In this document: positions 42,473 to 52,143 of the stretch, piece after piece
How positions within the stretch are numbered: position 1 is the stretch's first letter
How the letters are laid out: each line of letters begins with the position of its first letter
NCBI RefSeq assembly: GCF_900187125.1
Contig: NZ_LT906468.1
Span: 4,030,001-4,094,000 of the forward strand
Origin: Sphingobacterium mizutaii
Lineage (GTDB): Bacteria > Bacteroidota > Bacteroidia > Sphingobacteriales > Sphingobacteriaceae
Length of the DNA: 64,000 bases
Direction of reading: 5' to 3'
Translations under genes and position numbers: made by a program
Notes under the pieces: generated by a model
What the model was told of the DNA's origin: nothing
Seen by the model: the letters and a program-made list of their open reading frames with translations, nothing else
Databases searched by the model: none

Positions 42473-44590
42473 TTATTGTTCTTTAATATGAATAGCGACC
42501 CCGCCACTTCTTGCCAGCCATTGTTTCAGTTTTGTTTTTGAAGTAACAGTTTGTTTATAGATATGGTAATGCTGTGGGTTTGTTTCAAAATCAGCATCCT
42601 TACTATCCTCATAAATTATGGCTACATATTTTTTACCTTTAGGCAGAAAGTCAAAAGACAACGTTAAGGTACGTGCATTTTCATCTGTGATTGCACCTAT
42701 AAACCACTCATCTTTTCCTTTCGCCTTACGGGCCATCGCAATATAGTCGCCAGGCTCCGCATCGAGTACGTGCGTCTCATCCCAATCAATAGCCACATCT
42801 TTTATAAACTGAAATGCATCCAAGAACCGGTTATAAACCTCGGGTACATCTGCTGCCATCTGCAAGGGGCTATACAATGTGACATACAGTGCAAGCTGCT
42901 TGACTAGGGTTGTATTGACACGAGAATTGTTGTTCGGATTATAGGCCTTAATATCCGTTTGAAAAATTCCAGGTGTATAGTCCATTGGTCCCCCAACCAA
43001 TCTCGTGAAAGGCAATATCGTCAGGTGGTCCGGGGTATTCCCTCCAAAAGACTCATACTCTTGACCACGGGCAGATTCATTACCGATCAGGTTGGGAAAA
43101 GTCCTGCTCAACCCTGTAGGACGAACGGCTTCATGTGCATTGACCATGATTTTGTAATCCGCGGCTTTCCTGATAGCGTGGAGATAATGATTTACCATCC
43201 ATTGACCGTAGTGAAACTCTCCCCGTGGGATAATGTCCCCCACATAGCCACTCTTCACACTATTGTAACCATGCTCCACCATGAATCTATATGCGGTATC
43301 CAGGTGTCTTTCATAGTTTCGGACAGAACTGGATGTTTCATGGTGCATCATCATCTTAACCCCTCGCTCCGCGGCATATTGCTGCAATTCCCTGACATCA
43401 AAATCAGGATAAGGAGTTACAAATTCAAACACGTAGTCCTTTGATTTTCCAAACCAATCTTCCCATCCTATATTCCAGCCTTCTACCAGCACAGCATCAA
43501 AGCCGTGCTTGGCTGCAAAATCAATATACTCTTTTACCCGCCTGGTATTTGCCGCATGGGTCCTATTAGGCTTGACCTGGCTATAGTCTACCTCATCCAG
43601 TTTCAGGTTTTCCATACTGGTATAAGACCAACTGCTCTTACCGCTAATCATTTCCCACCAGACCCCAACATATTTGATCGGTTTAATCCAGGATACATCT
43701 TCAAATGCGGTAGGCTCATTTAAGTTTAAGATTAACCTGGATGTCAATATATCTGCCGCTTTGTCACTCACCATAATCGTACGCCAGGGAGATACCGCAG
43801 GTGTCTGCAAATATCCTTTATTACCAACAGCATCAGGTGTCAGCCACGATTTTAAGATCAAGTTCTTATCATCCAGGTTAAGCGACATACAAGCGTAATC
43901 GATCAGACCTGCTTCATGAATATTAATATACAGATTGTCCTTGCTCTTGAGAAGAAGTGGTGTCTGCAATCCTGTAGGCGAAAATGAAGTCTGAGAAGCA
44001 TTGGGTGTCACGGCCTCTGACATCAAAGCCCTGACTTCCGATAGATTTGATGTCGTCGTATTGTATTCTTGGGTATCATAATCTCCCGGTAACCAAAAAG
44101 CCTTGTGATCTCCTGTTAAGGCAAACGCAGTTTTCTCTTCCTTGATAATGAAATAACTTAGGTTTTCCTGCTTCGGAAATTCGTACCGAAAACCAAGTCC
44201 GTCGTTATAAAGACGAAAATGTATATTTAGCAACCTATTCGGTGTACTTTGTTGCTTAAGATATAATACAAGCTCATTATAATGGTTACGAATCTCCCTT
44301 TGTTCTCCCCAAACCGGATTCCAGGTTTCATCAAATGTACCCGTTGAAATACTATCAAGGGAAAAGTTGTCCAGCAGAGACTCCTGGTCTTGAAGCTCCA
44401 AACCCAAAAAACTAGGTTTTATAACTTCTTTATTCCGGAATACCAATTTATAATAGGGTCTTCCTTCCTGGCTAAGCCCCACCTCCAGTTTTTGTCTTCC
44501 GTCAGGAGAAAGCAGTTCCTGTGCTGCCACATGTGTTAACATAGAAGCAAACAGGGTTGAAATGATAACGATATGTTTAATTGACTTCAT
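42473..44590 (-). CDS. susB: GH97 alpha-glucosidase (SusB-like)
   Basis: 705-residue periplasmic enzyme with a signal peptide (MKSIKHIVIISTLFASMLTHVAAQ). SusB of Bacteroides thetaiotaomicron releases glucose from starch oligosaccharides with inversion. The glutamates expected for the inverting type are present in HHETSSSVRN (near residue 415), NAHEAVRPTG (near 485) and GNESARGQEYE (near 503). The N-terminal beta-sandwich starts PDGRQKLEVGLSQEG and the C-terminal beta domain contains WFIGAITDENARTLTL. It sits between the maltose phosphorylase gene and the GH13 lipoprotein gene in the starch operon. Confidence 0.93.
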   Translation of the reverse strand: MKSIKHIVIISTLFASMLTHVAAQELLSPDGRQKLEVGLSQEGRPYYKLVFRNKEVIKPSFLGLELQDQESLLDNFSLDSISTGTFDETWNPVWGEQREIRNHYNELVLYLKQQSTPNRLLNIHFRLYNDGLGFRYEFPKQENLSYFIIKEEKTAFALTGDHKAFWLPGDYDTQEYNTTTSNLSEVRALMSEAVTPNASQTSFSPTGLQTPLLLKSKDNLYINIHEAGLIDYACMSLNLDDKNLILKSWLTPDAVGNKGYLQTPAVSPWRTIMVSDKAADILTSRLILNLNEPTAFEDVSWIKPIKYVGVWWEMISGKSSWSYTSMENLKLDEVDYSQVKPNRTHAANTRRVKEYIDFAAKHGFDAVLVEGWNIGWEDWFGKSKDYVFEFVTPYPDFDVRELQQYAAERGVKMMMHHETSSSVRNYERHLDTAYRFMVEHGYNSVKSGYVGDIIPRGEFHYGQWMVNHYLHAIRKAADYKIMVNAHEAVRPTGLSRTFPNLIGNESARGQEYESFGGNTPDHLTILPFTRLVGGPMDYTPGIFQTDIKAYNPNNNSRVNTTLVKQLALYVTLYSPLQMAADVPEVYNRFLDAFQFIKDVAIDWDETHVLDAEPGDYIAMARKAKGKDEWFIGAITDENARTLTLSFDFLPKGKKYVAIIYEDSKDADFETNPQHYHIYKQTVTSKTKLKQWLARSGGVAIHIKEQ

Positions 44591-44603
44591 ATTCTAACTT
44601 CTA

Positions 44604-46928
44604 TTAATTCAGCGCTAATCGCGGATTGGAAAACCGAAATTCCTGCCCCTCATTTATTTCTTGCTCCTCATTATCGATCACTACGACAGCCGCAGGGCCA
44701 GTCTCATTGGCTATAATAGTTTTATCCTGTTGGATGCTGACATGTAAGTGGGCTCCTCTAAAGTTGATTTTAAAATTGTAGCCGCTCCATTCTTTCGGCA
44801 ATATAGGCTGAAAATGTAATTTTCCATCCAGAACCCGCATGCCGGCAAACCCTTCTACAATCGTCATCCACGTTCCAGCCATTGAGGTAATATGCAGGCC
44901 ATCCTCAGTATCGTTATTATAATCATCCAGATCTAACCGTGAAGTGCGCAGATAAAATTCATAAGCTTTATCTTCCTTACCGAGCTTGGCTGCAATAATC
45001 GCATGTACACAGGGTGACAAAGAACTTTCATGTACGGTCAATGGTTCATAAAAATTATAGTTACGCTCAATAGTCTCCAGATCGTATTGGTCTTCCAGAA
45101 AGTAAAGCCCTTGTAATACGTCGGCCTGCTTAATATAGCAAGAACGCAGAATCCTATCCCAACTCCACTTTTGATTCAATGGGCGTTCCGCGTCCGAAAG
45201 TTCAGAAACAGTTATTAATTCTTTATCTAAAAATCCGTCTTGCTGCAAAAATACTCCTTTACTAGCATCCTCAGGATAATAAAACTGTTCAACGATATGA
45301 TTCCATGTGACTTGCTCCTTATTTTCTAACGAGACTTTTTCCAGTATTTCCCTTAGCCGTTCGGGTGCATTCTGTTCCAGATCCTTGATAACCTTCCCTG
45401 TATATTCCATACACCAGGATGCGATACGATTCGTATACCAATTATTATTGACATTATTTTCATATTCATTAGGTCCCGTAACACCTAACATCACATACTT
45501 ATTTTTATCAGCACTCCAATTCACACGCTGTGCCCAGAATCGGGATATCGCAATAAGAACTTCTAACCCATATGCTGCTAAGTAGTCCGTATCTCCGGTA
45601 TAACGAACATAGTTGTAAATGGCAAATGCGATAGCCCCGTTTCGATGAATTTCTTCAAATGTAATTTCCCATTCATTATGACATTCCTCTCCATTGATGG
45701 TTACCATAGGATACAGGGCTGCACCATTTCGGAACCCTAGCTTCTCTGCATTTTCAATAGCCTTTGGAAGATGATGATAACGATATAGTAATAGATTACG
45801 CGCTACTTTTGAATCTGTTGTTGCCATATAGAAAGGTAGGCAATAAGCCTCGGTATCCCAATAAGTTACCCCTCCGTATTTCTCTCCTGTGAATCCCTTT
45901 GGACCAATATTTAGCCTTTCGTCTTCACCTGTGTAAGTTTGGAAAAGTTGAAAAATATTGAAACGTATAGCCTGTTGGGCAGACACATCCCCATCAATCT
46001 GAACATCAGCATCATTCCATACCTTAGCCCAGGCGTCAGCCTGGTTTTGAAGCATGCCTCTTATTCCCTGGTGGCTCACGCGTTCAAGGACCTGTTTTGC
46101 CACATGCTGCAGATCTTCGGTCTTATGATTCTCACTCGTGGTAATGGCAACATACTTATTCAATTCAAAATGCTGCCCTTCTTCAAGAGAAAATTGAAAT
46201 TTCTGTGCAACATACTTTTCCCGGTTTTCTAGAGCAGTAGAAGGAATGCCAGCATCGCCAACAAACAGGTTATTCAATGCTTCGGTATGGACATGAAATG
46301 CAGTTTTCTTCGTTTTTAATTGCAAACCTAGCGTATCGTTTGCAGAACGGCTTACCTCTTCCCAAAACTTTTCATCATAATTCGAATCCCGATTTTCTAT
46401 ATCACCATCCAAATAACTTTCCAACTCGATCGCTGCACGACCTTGCATGACTGTCAGGCAGTACGACAATCCTGCAGCCGCTGTTTCTACAATACTAAAT
46501 AAACGCTTTGCCGAAACTTCAACAACGGTATCATCTGGTAATTTGGCTTTAAAATTTCGATATAAAACACCAGTCTTCATGTCCAGACGACGCTCAAAAT
46601 TTAAGACTTCAATCTTTGCCAGATCAAGTGTATGACCATTAATGACGAGATGTAAGCCTATCCAGTTGGTTGAATTAATGACTTTAGCAAAGTATTCAGG
46701 ATAGCCGTTCTTCCACCAGCCTACACGGGTTTTGTCCGGGTAGTAAATCCCCGCGATATAACTCCCCTGCAGCGATTTGCCTGTATAATCTTCTTCAAAA
46801 TTGGCACGTTGCCCCATTCTCCCATTACCGATCGAAAAAATACTTTCTGAAATTTCATTGTATTCGGCCCGGTATTGATCCTCGATAATCTGCCAAGGAT
46901 CTTTTACTATATAATCTTTCATACTCAA
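44604..46928 (-). CDS. GH65 maltose phosphorylase
   Basis: 774-residue cytoplasmic enzyme that splits maltose with phosphate into glucose and beta-glucose 1-phosphate. The N-terminal beta-sandwich has YNEISESIFSIGNGRMGQRA. The catalytic barrel contains GGVTYWDTEAYCLPFYMATT and the acid glutamate in ECHNEWEITFEEIHRNG (near residue 418); the C-terminal part has TEDGLHITSMAGTW. Trehalose or kojibiose phosphorylase would look similar, but the neighbours (starch enzymes and beta-phosphoglucomutase) favour maltose. A second in-frame ATG two codons on is equally possible as start. pgmB is 3 bp upstream. Confidence 0.9.
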   Translation of the reverse strand: MSMKDYIVKDPWQIIEDQYRAEYNEISESIFSIGNGRMGQRANFEEDYTGKSLQGSYIAGIYYPDKTRVGWWKNGYPEYFAKVINSTNWIGLHLVINGHTLDLAKIEVLNFERRLDMKTGVLYRNFKAKLPDDTVVEVSAKRLFSIVETAAAGLSYCLTVMQGRAAIELESYLDGDIENRDSNYDEKFWEEVSRSANDTLGLQLKTKKTAFHVHTEALNNLFVGDAGIPSTALENREKYVAQKFQFSLEEGQHFELNKYVAITTSENHKTEDLQHVAKQVLERVSHQGIRGMLQNQADAWAKVWNDADVQIDGDVSAQQAIRFNIFQLFQTYTGEDERLNIGPKGFTGEKYGGVTYWDTEAYCLPFYMATTDSKVARNLLLYRYHHLPKAIENAEKLGFRNGAALYPMVTINGEECHNEWEITFEEIHRNGAIAFAIYNYVRYTGDTDYLAAYGLEVLIAISRFWAQRVNWSADKNKYVMLGVTGPNEYENNVNNNWYTNRIASWCMEYTGKVIKDLEQNAPERLREILEKVSLENKEQVTWNHIVEQFYYPEDASKGVFLQQDGFLDKELITVSELSDAERPLNQKWSWDRILRSCYIKQADVLQGLYFLEDQYDLETIERNYNFYEPLTVHESSLSPCVHAIIAAKLGKEDKAYEFYLRTSRLDLDDYNNDTEDGLHITSMAGTWMTIVEGFAGMRVLDGKLHFQPILPKEWSGYNFKINFRGAHLHVSIQQDKTIIANETGPAAVVVIDNEEQEINEGQEFRFSNPRLALN

Positions 46929-46931
46929 TCT

Positions 46932-47588
46932 TTAATTACTTAACAACTCCCCCAAATTTTTGACATTCAAATCAACATGTTGCAATCCACCATCCAACGA
47001 AATGCCTACTACAGCCATTCCTCCTGCCCGTGCTGCTTCCACACCGGCCGGGGCATCTTCAAATACCACACAAGCCTCTGCTGCAACATTTAGCTTTCGT
47101 GCGGCACATAAAAAAACTTCAGGATTTGGTTTGGATAAAGACACCTCATTACCATCCACGATGGTATCAAAATAGGCTGCTATGCCTGTTTTTTCTAAAA
47201 TTAGCGGTGCATTTTTACTGGCTGATCCTAAGGAAATAAGCTTACCTGCTTTCTTAGCCGCTTTCAAAAAAGATAATGCGCCCGGTAATACATCCTCAGG
47301 TGTCATTTTTGCCACCAATTCCAGGTACCATTCATTTTTTAGCTGAGCCAACTGTTCTTTTTCCACTATTGATTTTTCCACACTTCCCCAACTCAAAATT
47401 TTGTTTAATGATTCTATCCTGCTTACTCCTTTCAACTGCTCATTTTGCTCTTCCGAAAAGTCGAAACCCAACGAATTAGCCAATCTTTTCCAAGCCTGAT
47501 AATGAAATACCGCTGTATCGACCAATACCCCGTCCAGATCAAATATGTAAGCCGGCTTTTCCAAAAACGCTATTCTTTTCAAATCCAT
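46932..47588 (-). CDS. pgmB: Beta-phosphoglucomutase
   Basis: 218-residue HAD-superfamily enzyme converting beta-glucose 1-phosphate into glucose 6-phosphate. Motif I is FDLDGVLVDTAVFHYQAW, motif II is the SLGSASKN block, and motif IV is VFEDAPAGVEAARAGGM. The KGVSRIESL cap-domain stretch separates it from plain phosphatases. It pairs functionally with the maltose phosphorylase encoded 3 bp downstream. Confidence 0.93.
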   Translation of the reverse strand: MDLKRIAFLEKPAYIFDLDGVLVDTAVFHYQAWKRLANSLGFDFSEEQNEQLKGVSRIESLNKILSWGSVEKSIVEKEQLAQLKNEWYLELVAKMTPEDVLPGALSFLKAAKKAGKLISLGSASKNAPLILEKTGIAAYFDTIVDGNEVSLSKPNPEVFLCAARKLNVAAEACVVFEDAPAGVEAARAGGMAVVGISLDGGLQHVDLNVKNLGELLSN

Positions 47589-47606
47589 AATAAACCCTAT
47601 ATATCC

Positions 47607-49463
47607 TTAAAATAACTCTAATACCATAGTTTCTTTTGCCTGCAACGACAGGTCTTCATGAATATTGAAAACCTTATCCGTCATGATATTCTTTGCCTGC
47701 TTATAGTTTTGTATACACTCAGCAAAACGACCTGTTTTTATCATTTTCGATTCTTTATTCGTATTCATAATGACCATGATTGTCTTGTCATCATCATATC
47801 TGAAATAGACATAGATCCCATCTTCGGGGACAAACTGCATCGTCTTACCGGTATGTAGCACCGGGTTATTTTTTCTGTAGTTAGCTAATGTTTTCACATA
47901 CCTCCACATATCCTGCTCATCCCCGGTACGACCGAACGCTTCAAATTTATTAACCGCATCTCCTGAAAAGCCCCCTTTAAAATCCTCCCGTAGCAGACCA
48001 TCCGGATTACTAAAATTTTTCATTAGGATTTCGGTCCCATAGTAAAGTTGGGGTATACCCCTGGTAGTCATCAACCAGGCAACAGCAGACTTATATTTGG
48101 TAATATCTTCTTCTACCACGGAGAAAAAGCGGTCTTTATCATGATTATCAAGAAACAGTACGTTACACTCCGGATGAGGATATTGATAATCTGCAGCCAG
48201 CACTGAATACAACTTATTGACTCCTCCTGTCCAATCCATCTCTTTGTTTAAAGCTTCACCGATAGCATAATTCAATTGAAAATCTGTAACCCCCATCAAC
48301 TTCGTATCGATAGACTGTCCTACCTGCTGTCCTCCCAGAAAATAAACCTGATTAGGAACCGAATGTACCCAGGTCTCTCCAAAAAATGTAAAATCAGGAT
48401 ATTCATCAACAATAGACTGTGTCCAATCCGCCATAAACTGCAGATCATTATAGGGATAGGTATCTATCCTGAATCCGTCGATACCCGCTTCCTCGATCCA
48501 CCATATATGACTTTGTGTAATGTAATTTCTGACATAGGGATTTGTTTGGTTCATATCCGGCATTGTGGTGTCAAACCATCCCTTTTCCATCTTACGACGA
48601 TCATCTTGCGATGCATAGGGGTCAAAGACCGTTTGGTCCTTATAGGTAGTCTGCGTAAACTCAGGCCATTCATGAAGCCAATCTGTCATCGGTTTATCCA
48701 CGACGGTCCAGTGGTACAGACCGACATGATTAGGTACCACATCATGTACCAGTTTCATCCCTCTGCGATGAAGCTCATCCCCCAATCGCTTGTAATCCGC
48801 ATTCGTGCCAAAGCGAGGGTCGATATGATAATTTTCGGTATTGGCATAACCATGATAAGATGCCTGGGGCATATCATTAGTCAATACCGGAGTCAGCCAT
48901 ACAGATGTAATACCTAAATCTTGCAAATAATCTAATTTACCAACTACACCTTCCAAATCTCCTCCGTGACGATAGTACATAGAATCCCGATTTAAAGCAG
49001 TCTCACGCATGTCTTTTACGATATCATTACCTGGATTTCCATTCGCAAACCGATCGGGCATAATAAGATAAATCAAATCAGAAGAATTGATTCCCTGCGC
49101 TTTTACTGCGTTTGAATCTCTTTCCTTTAATTGATAAGAAAAACTTCCGGCCCTCTTATTGCCTTTATAAAATTCAATCGGGTACTGTCCTGCTTGCGCA
49201 TCAGCACCAATATGAATATCTAAGAACAGGTAATTCTTATTATCGGCATGGTGTACGCTTAGCAAGTCTATTCCCGGTTTGGAAATTTTCACTTGTGTAC
49301 ATTCTCCAATCGCATCCCCATATACCACTAGCTGTATTTTATTAGTTTTCATACCTACCCACCAGTGCAATGGTTCGATACGCTGAATAGATTGTGCTAT
49401 GACCTGATTAGCCAACAGCAGTAGACTAGAGAGGACTAAGGTTCCGAAAGTTCTTCTTTTCAT
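47607..49463 (-). CDS. susA: Periplasmic GH13 neopullulanase/cyclomaltodextrinase (SusA-like)
   Basis: 618 residues with a signal peptide (MKRRTFGTLVLSSLLLLANQVIAQ). An N-terminal beta domain typical of cyclomaltodextrinases (IEPLHWWVGMKTNKIQLVVYG) precedes the GH13 barrel: MKLVHDVVPNHVG, GFRIDTYPYND (nucleophile, near residue 329), FFGETWVHS (acid/base, near 361) and FLDNHDKDRF (third acid, near 441). SusA of B. thetaiotaomicron degrades imported maltooligosaccharides in the periplasm. It follows the SusE-like gene by 17 bp, within the operon. Confidence 0.9.
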   Translation of the reverse strand: MKRRTFGTLVLSSLLLLANQVIAQSIQRIEPLHWWVGMKTNKIQLVVYGDAIGECTQVKISKPGIDLLSVHHADNKNYLFLDIHIGADAQAGQYPIEFYKGNKRAGSFSYQLKERDSNAVKAQGINSSDLIYLIMPDRFANGNPGNDIVKDMRETALNRDSMYYRHGGDLEGVVGKLDYLQDLGITSVWLTPVLTNDMPQASYHGYANTENYHIDPRFGTNADYKRLGDELHRRGMKLVHDVVPNHVGLYHWTVVDKPMTDWLHEWPEFTQTTYKDQTVFDPYASQDDRRKMEKGWFDTTMPDMNQTNPYVRNYITQSHIWWIEEAGIDGFRIDTYPYNDLQFMADWTQSIVDEYPDFTFFGETWVHSVPNQVYFLGGQQVGQSIDTKLMGVTDFQLNYAIGEALNKEMDWTGGVNKLYSVLAADYQYPHPECNVLFLDNHDKDRFFSVVEEDITKYKSAVAWLMTTRGIPQLYYGTEILMKNFSNPDGLLREDFKGGFSGDAVNKFEAFGRTGDEQDMWRYVKTLANYRKNNPVLHTGKTMQFVPEDGIYVYFRYDDDKTIMVIMNTNKESKMIKTGRFAECIQNYKQAKNIMTDKVFNIHEDLSLQAKETMVLELF

Positions 49464-49480
49464 GTTTTTTGTTTCAATGC

Positions 49481-50500
49481 TTATTTTTTAACAAGGGTAT
49501 AGGTATTATTCGTTACATCCAGTATGATATCATACGTTCCGGCTTGTGATACAGCGATATCGGCACCACCTGCACTAAGGGTTCCGTTTGCACCGCCCAG
49601 GTTTGTACCCCAATCATGGTTCTTGCGGAATTTAAAATTACCGACCACAAAATCGACAGTCACCTTCCAGACTTGATTGGCATTGTCATAGCGCATATCC
49701 GTATCTGCTCCCCATCCTCCCGGAGTAGCATCCCCGATAACACCCCAGGAATGATCGGCGTATGCTATGGTATTATTATTGGTATTCACGGTAAGCTCCA
49801 GATTACCTGCACGTGGAGCTTTTATATTGCCTCCTCCATTCAGTATAATCTTATTGTCACCGGCATCACCAAACGATTGAGCCCAATCACGTAAAGGTGT
49901 AATTTTAAACTCAGAGTCTGCTTCCGGAAAATAAATTATACCCGTGTAGATCGAATTACTCGTTGGCGAAATTAATGATTCGGCTACCTCAATAACCCAA
50001 TTCTGGTAAGCACCCGGCACATACAAATAGCTAACCGCAGCATAAGGTGTAATTTCCAAAGATACCGGTGTGGAATAAACCGGAGCAATACTACCGGATA
50101 TCGAAGACTTGATACGCACCTCAATAGCAGTAGGTTCTCCTGTAGGAACATTCAATGCCAACACCTGCGTATTCAGGTTATCCCCCGTAAAGTCTAGGCT
50201 ATCTTGTCCATTAGGAATAATAACTTCTTTGACTTCGGCAAAATTGCTCCCCTTGACAGCAAACTGTAAGGTATTGCTAATCGCGGCCTGGTAACCAAAA
50301 CTTGCAGGTGAAAGCCGAATCTGCAGCATAGTCTGATCCGCCACCTCTTTGCTCAGGACTATAGTAGACGAGCTGACTGCCAGTACTGCTGACGTACGGC
50401 TTTGTTCATCAAGCAATACCGTTTTTGTTTCATCTTTATCACAAGATTGCAAGGTAAAAACTATACCTATCAACAACCATAAATATGTCAATGTCTTCAT
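49481..50500 (-). CDS. susE: SusE-like starch-binding lipoprotein
   Basis: 339-residue surface lipoprotein with lipobox LQSC (cysteine 20). An N-terminal Ig-like domain (SSTIVLSKEVADQTMLQIRL) is followed by two repeats of the SusE/SusF binding module, seen as YVPGAYQNWVIEVAESL with EFKITPLRDWAQSFGDAGDN and WGVIGDATPGGWGADTDMRYD with FKFRKNHDWGTNLGG. The doubled tryptophan-containing modules bind starch helices in Bacteroides. It is encoded 8 bp after the susD-like gene. Confidence 0.88.
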   Translation of the reverse strand: MKTLTYLWLLIGIVFTLQSCDKDETKTVLLDEQSRTSAVLAVSSSTIVLSKEVADQTMLQIRLSPASFGYQAAISNTLQFAVKGSNFAEVKEVIIPNGQDSLDFTGDNLNTQVLALNVPTGEPTAIEVRIKSSISGSIAPVYSTPVSLEITPYAAVSYLYVPGAYQNWVIEVAESLISPTSNSIYTGIIYFPEADSEFKITPLRDWAQSFGDAGDNKIILNGGGNIKAPRAGNLELTVNTNNNTIAYADHSWGVIGDATPGGWGADTDMRYDNANQVWKVTVDFVVGNFKFRKNHDWGTNLGGANGTLSAGGADIAVSQAGTYDIILDVTNNTYTLVKK

Positions 50501-50508
50501 ATCATTAC

Positions 50509-52107
50509 TTAGTTATACCCTTGATTTTGATCTAAATTTGGATTGGCAATCAAATCTGCCGCTGGCAGTGGAAACAAATTGCGATAGGCCGGAACTGCCT
50601 GACCTTGAAGAACACCTCCTTTAAAAGGCCACAAATAGTTACCACCCGTAAACAATCCATAACGAATTAAATCTGTTCTGCGGAATCCCTCCCAGTACAA
50701 TTCCCGAACACGCTCATCTAAAATATCATTCAATGTAATCGTCGCCACATTACCGGATGTATTGCCATAAGCCCGTTCTCTCAAATCATTGAAATAGGTC
50801 AAAGCCGTAGCTGTACTTCCCCCACTGCCACCTCTCAGCACTGCCTCCGCATAAATCAGATAAAGCTCCGGCAAACGTATCAATGGGAAATCAATAGACG
50901 TAATAAAACCTTCTGCCGCGTTTGGAACTGAATTATCCTGATTAACATTTCGGAATTTAGTGACCGCCAATCCCTGCTTGTAGACACTGATATCTTCTAT
51001 CTCTACCGAAGTATTCAGATGAAACATCGCTCTCTTATCCGTGGCTCCACTCCAATCGCCAAATATGTCAGCTATATTATCACGAACCCTGTTTCCTGCC
51101 CAGCCACCTCCCGGTATACCAAACAATGTAGGATCCATGGACGCATCTATCGCTGCGTTGAGCAGGTAGGTAGTACCACCTTTATTCTGCGTAGAGGTAC
51201 CATCATAGGGTAGATAAAAGATAAACTCATTATTTTGTTTGTCATTATCCGCATAAAACAAATGCGCATAATTACTCTTTAACGAAAAGCCAGATTCTAT
51301 GACCTGCTTCGCATAGGTGATCGCTTCTGTATAATGCGCATTACCAGTGCCTAAATAAATCTCGGCATTAAGGTACAACCGTGCCAGCAATGCCCAAGCT
51401 GCTGATTTGTCTACGCGTCCATACTCATTTTGACGGGGAGCTTTCATAATATCAGCTGCAGCCAATAGCTCGGACTCTACATAGTCGAATAAATCTGGTC
51501 GCATAATTTGCTGTGGCGCCTCTTTACCGACTCCATTCTCTTCGGTAATGAAAGGCGGGTTGCCAAATAAATCCAGCAAAACCCAATAGCTAAATGCCCG
51601 TAAAAACCTGGCTTCACCTCTGTAAACCCTTATTTCCTCTGCTTCTGCTGCCGTTATTCCCCTACTACTTAGTTTTTCATCAGTACTCTCTCTGAGGAAT
51701 TCGTTAACGAGTGTTACCGTATAGACACACCGTGTGTACAATCCTCTTAACATAGGATTACTATCTTCAAAGGTCAGGTAGTCCAAACCACTGATACCCG
51801 GGTCATTGAGCCAGGCGCTAGCAGCCTCATCTGTGGTCAGTTCCTGAGCATTCCAAAATAACCGCAGGAAATCGGAAGTACCCGGATCCAGGCCTCCCAG
51901 ATCCGAATTATTAGGACCTGTACTACTGGTTAATGTTAGTGAGCCATAAAGACGTGCAAACGCCATTTTATAACCTTTTGCATCCTTAAAAACAATATCT
52001 GCCGTAACATCATTTGTTGGCTTTAAATCTAAGTCTTTATGACAAGACATCACTATTGCCGCCATAAATACCAGAATGATATAGTTGAAATTATTAAATC
52101 TTTTCAT
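50509..52107 (-). CDS. susD: SusD/RagB-family starch-binding lipoprotein
   Basis: Outer-surface glycan-binding lipoprotein that closes over the SusC channel. Start ATG 52107 gives MKRFNNFNYIILVFMAAIVMSC with a lipobox cysteine and 532 residues; an upstream ATG 11 codons earlier is less likely. Family features: YGSLTLTSSTGPN early, then GEARFLRAFSYWVLLDLFGNPPF, the TPR-like helices including AWALLARLYLNAEIYL, and the C-terminal LPELYLIYAEAVLRGG and RELYWEGFRRTDLIRYGLF. It lies just after susC. Confidence 0.95.
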   Translation of the reverse strand: MKRFNNFNYIILVFMAAIVMSCHKDLDLKPTNDVTADIVFKDAKGYKMAFARLYGSLTLTSSTGPNNSDLGGLDPGTSDFLRLFWNAQELTTDEAASAWLNDPGISGLDYLTFEDSNPMLRGLYTRCVYTVTLVNEFLRESTDEKLSSRGITAAEAEEIRVYRGEARFLRAFSYWVLLDLFGNPPFITEENGVGKEAPQQIMRPDLFDYVESELLAAADIMKAPRQNEYGRVDKSAAWALLARLYLNAEIYLGTGNAHYTEAITYAKQVIESGFSLKSNYAHLFYADNDKQNNEFIFYLPYDGTSTQNKGGTTYLLNAAIDASMDPTLFGIPGGGWAGNRVRDNIADIFGDWSGATDKRAMFHLNTSVEIEDISVYKQGLAVTKFRNVNQDNSVPNAAEGFITSIDFPLIRLPELYLIYAEAVLRGGSGGSTATALTYFNDLRERAYGNTSGNVATITLNDILDERVRELYWEGFRRTDLIRYGLFTGGNYLWPFKGGVLQGQAVPAYRNLFPLPAADLIANPNLDQNQGYN

Positions 52108-52143
52108 TGCGCTGTTTTTTTCACGTTTACCAATCTTCATCTG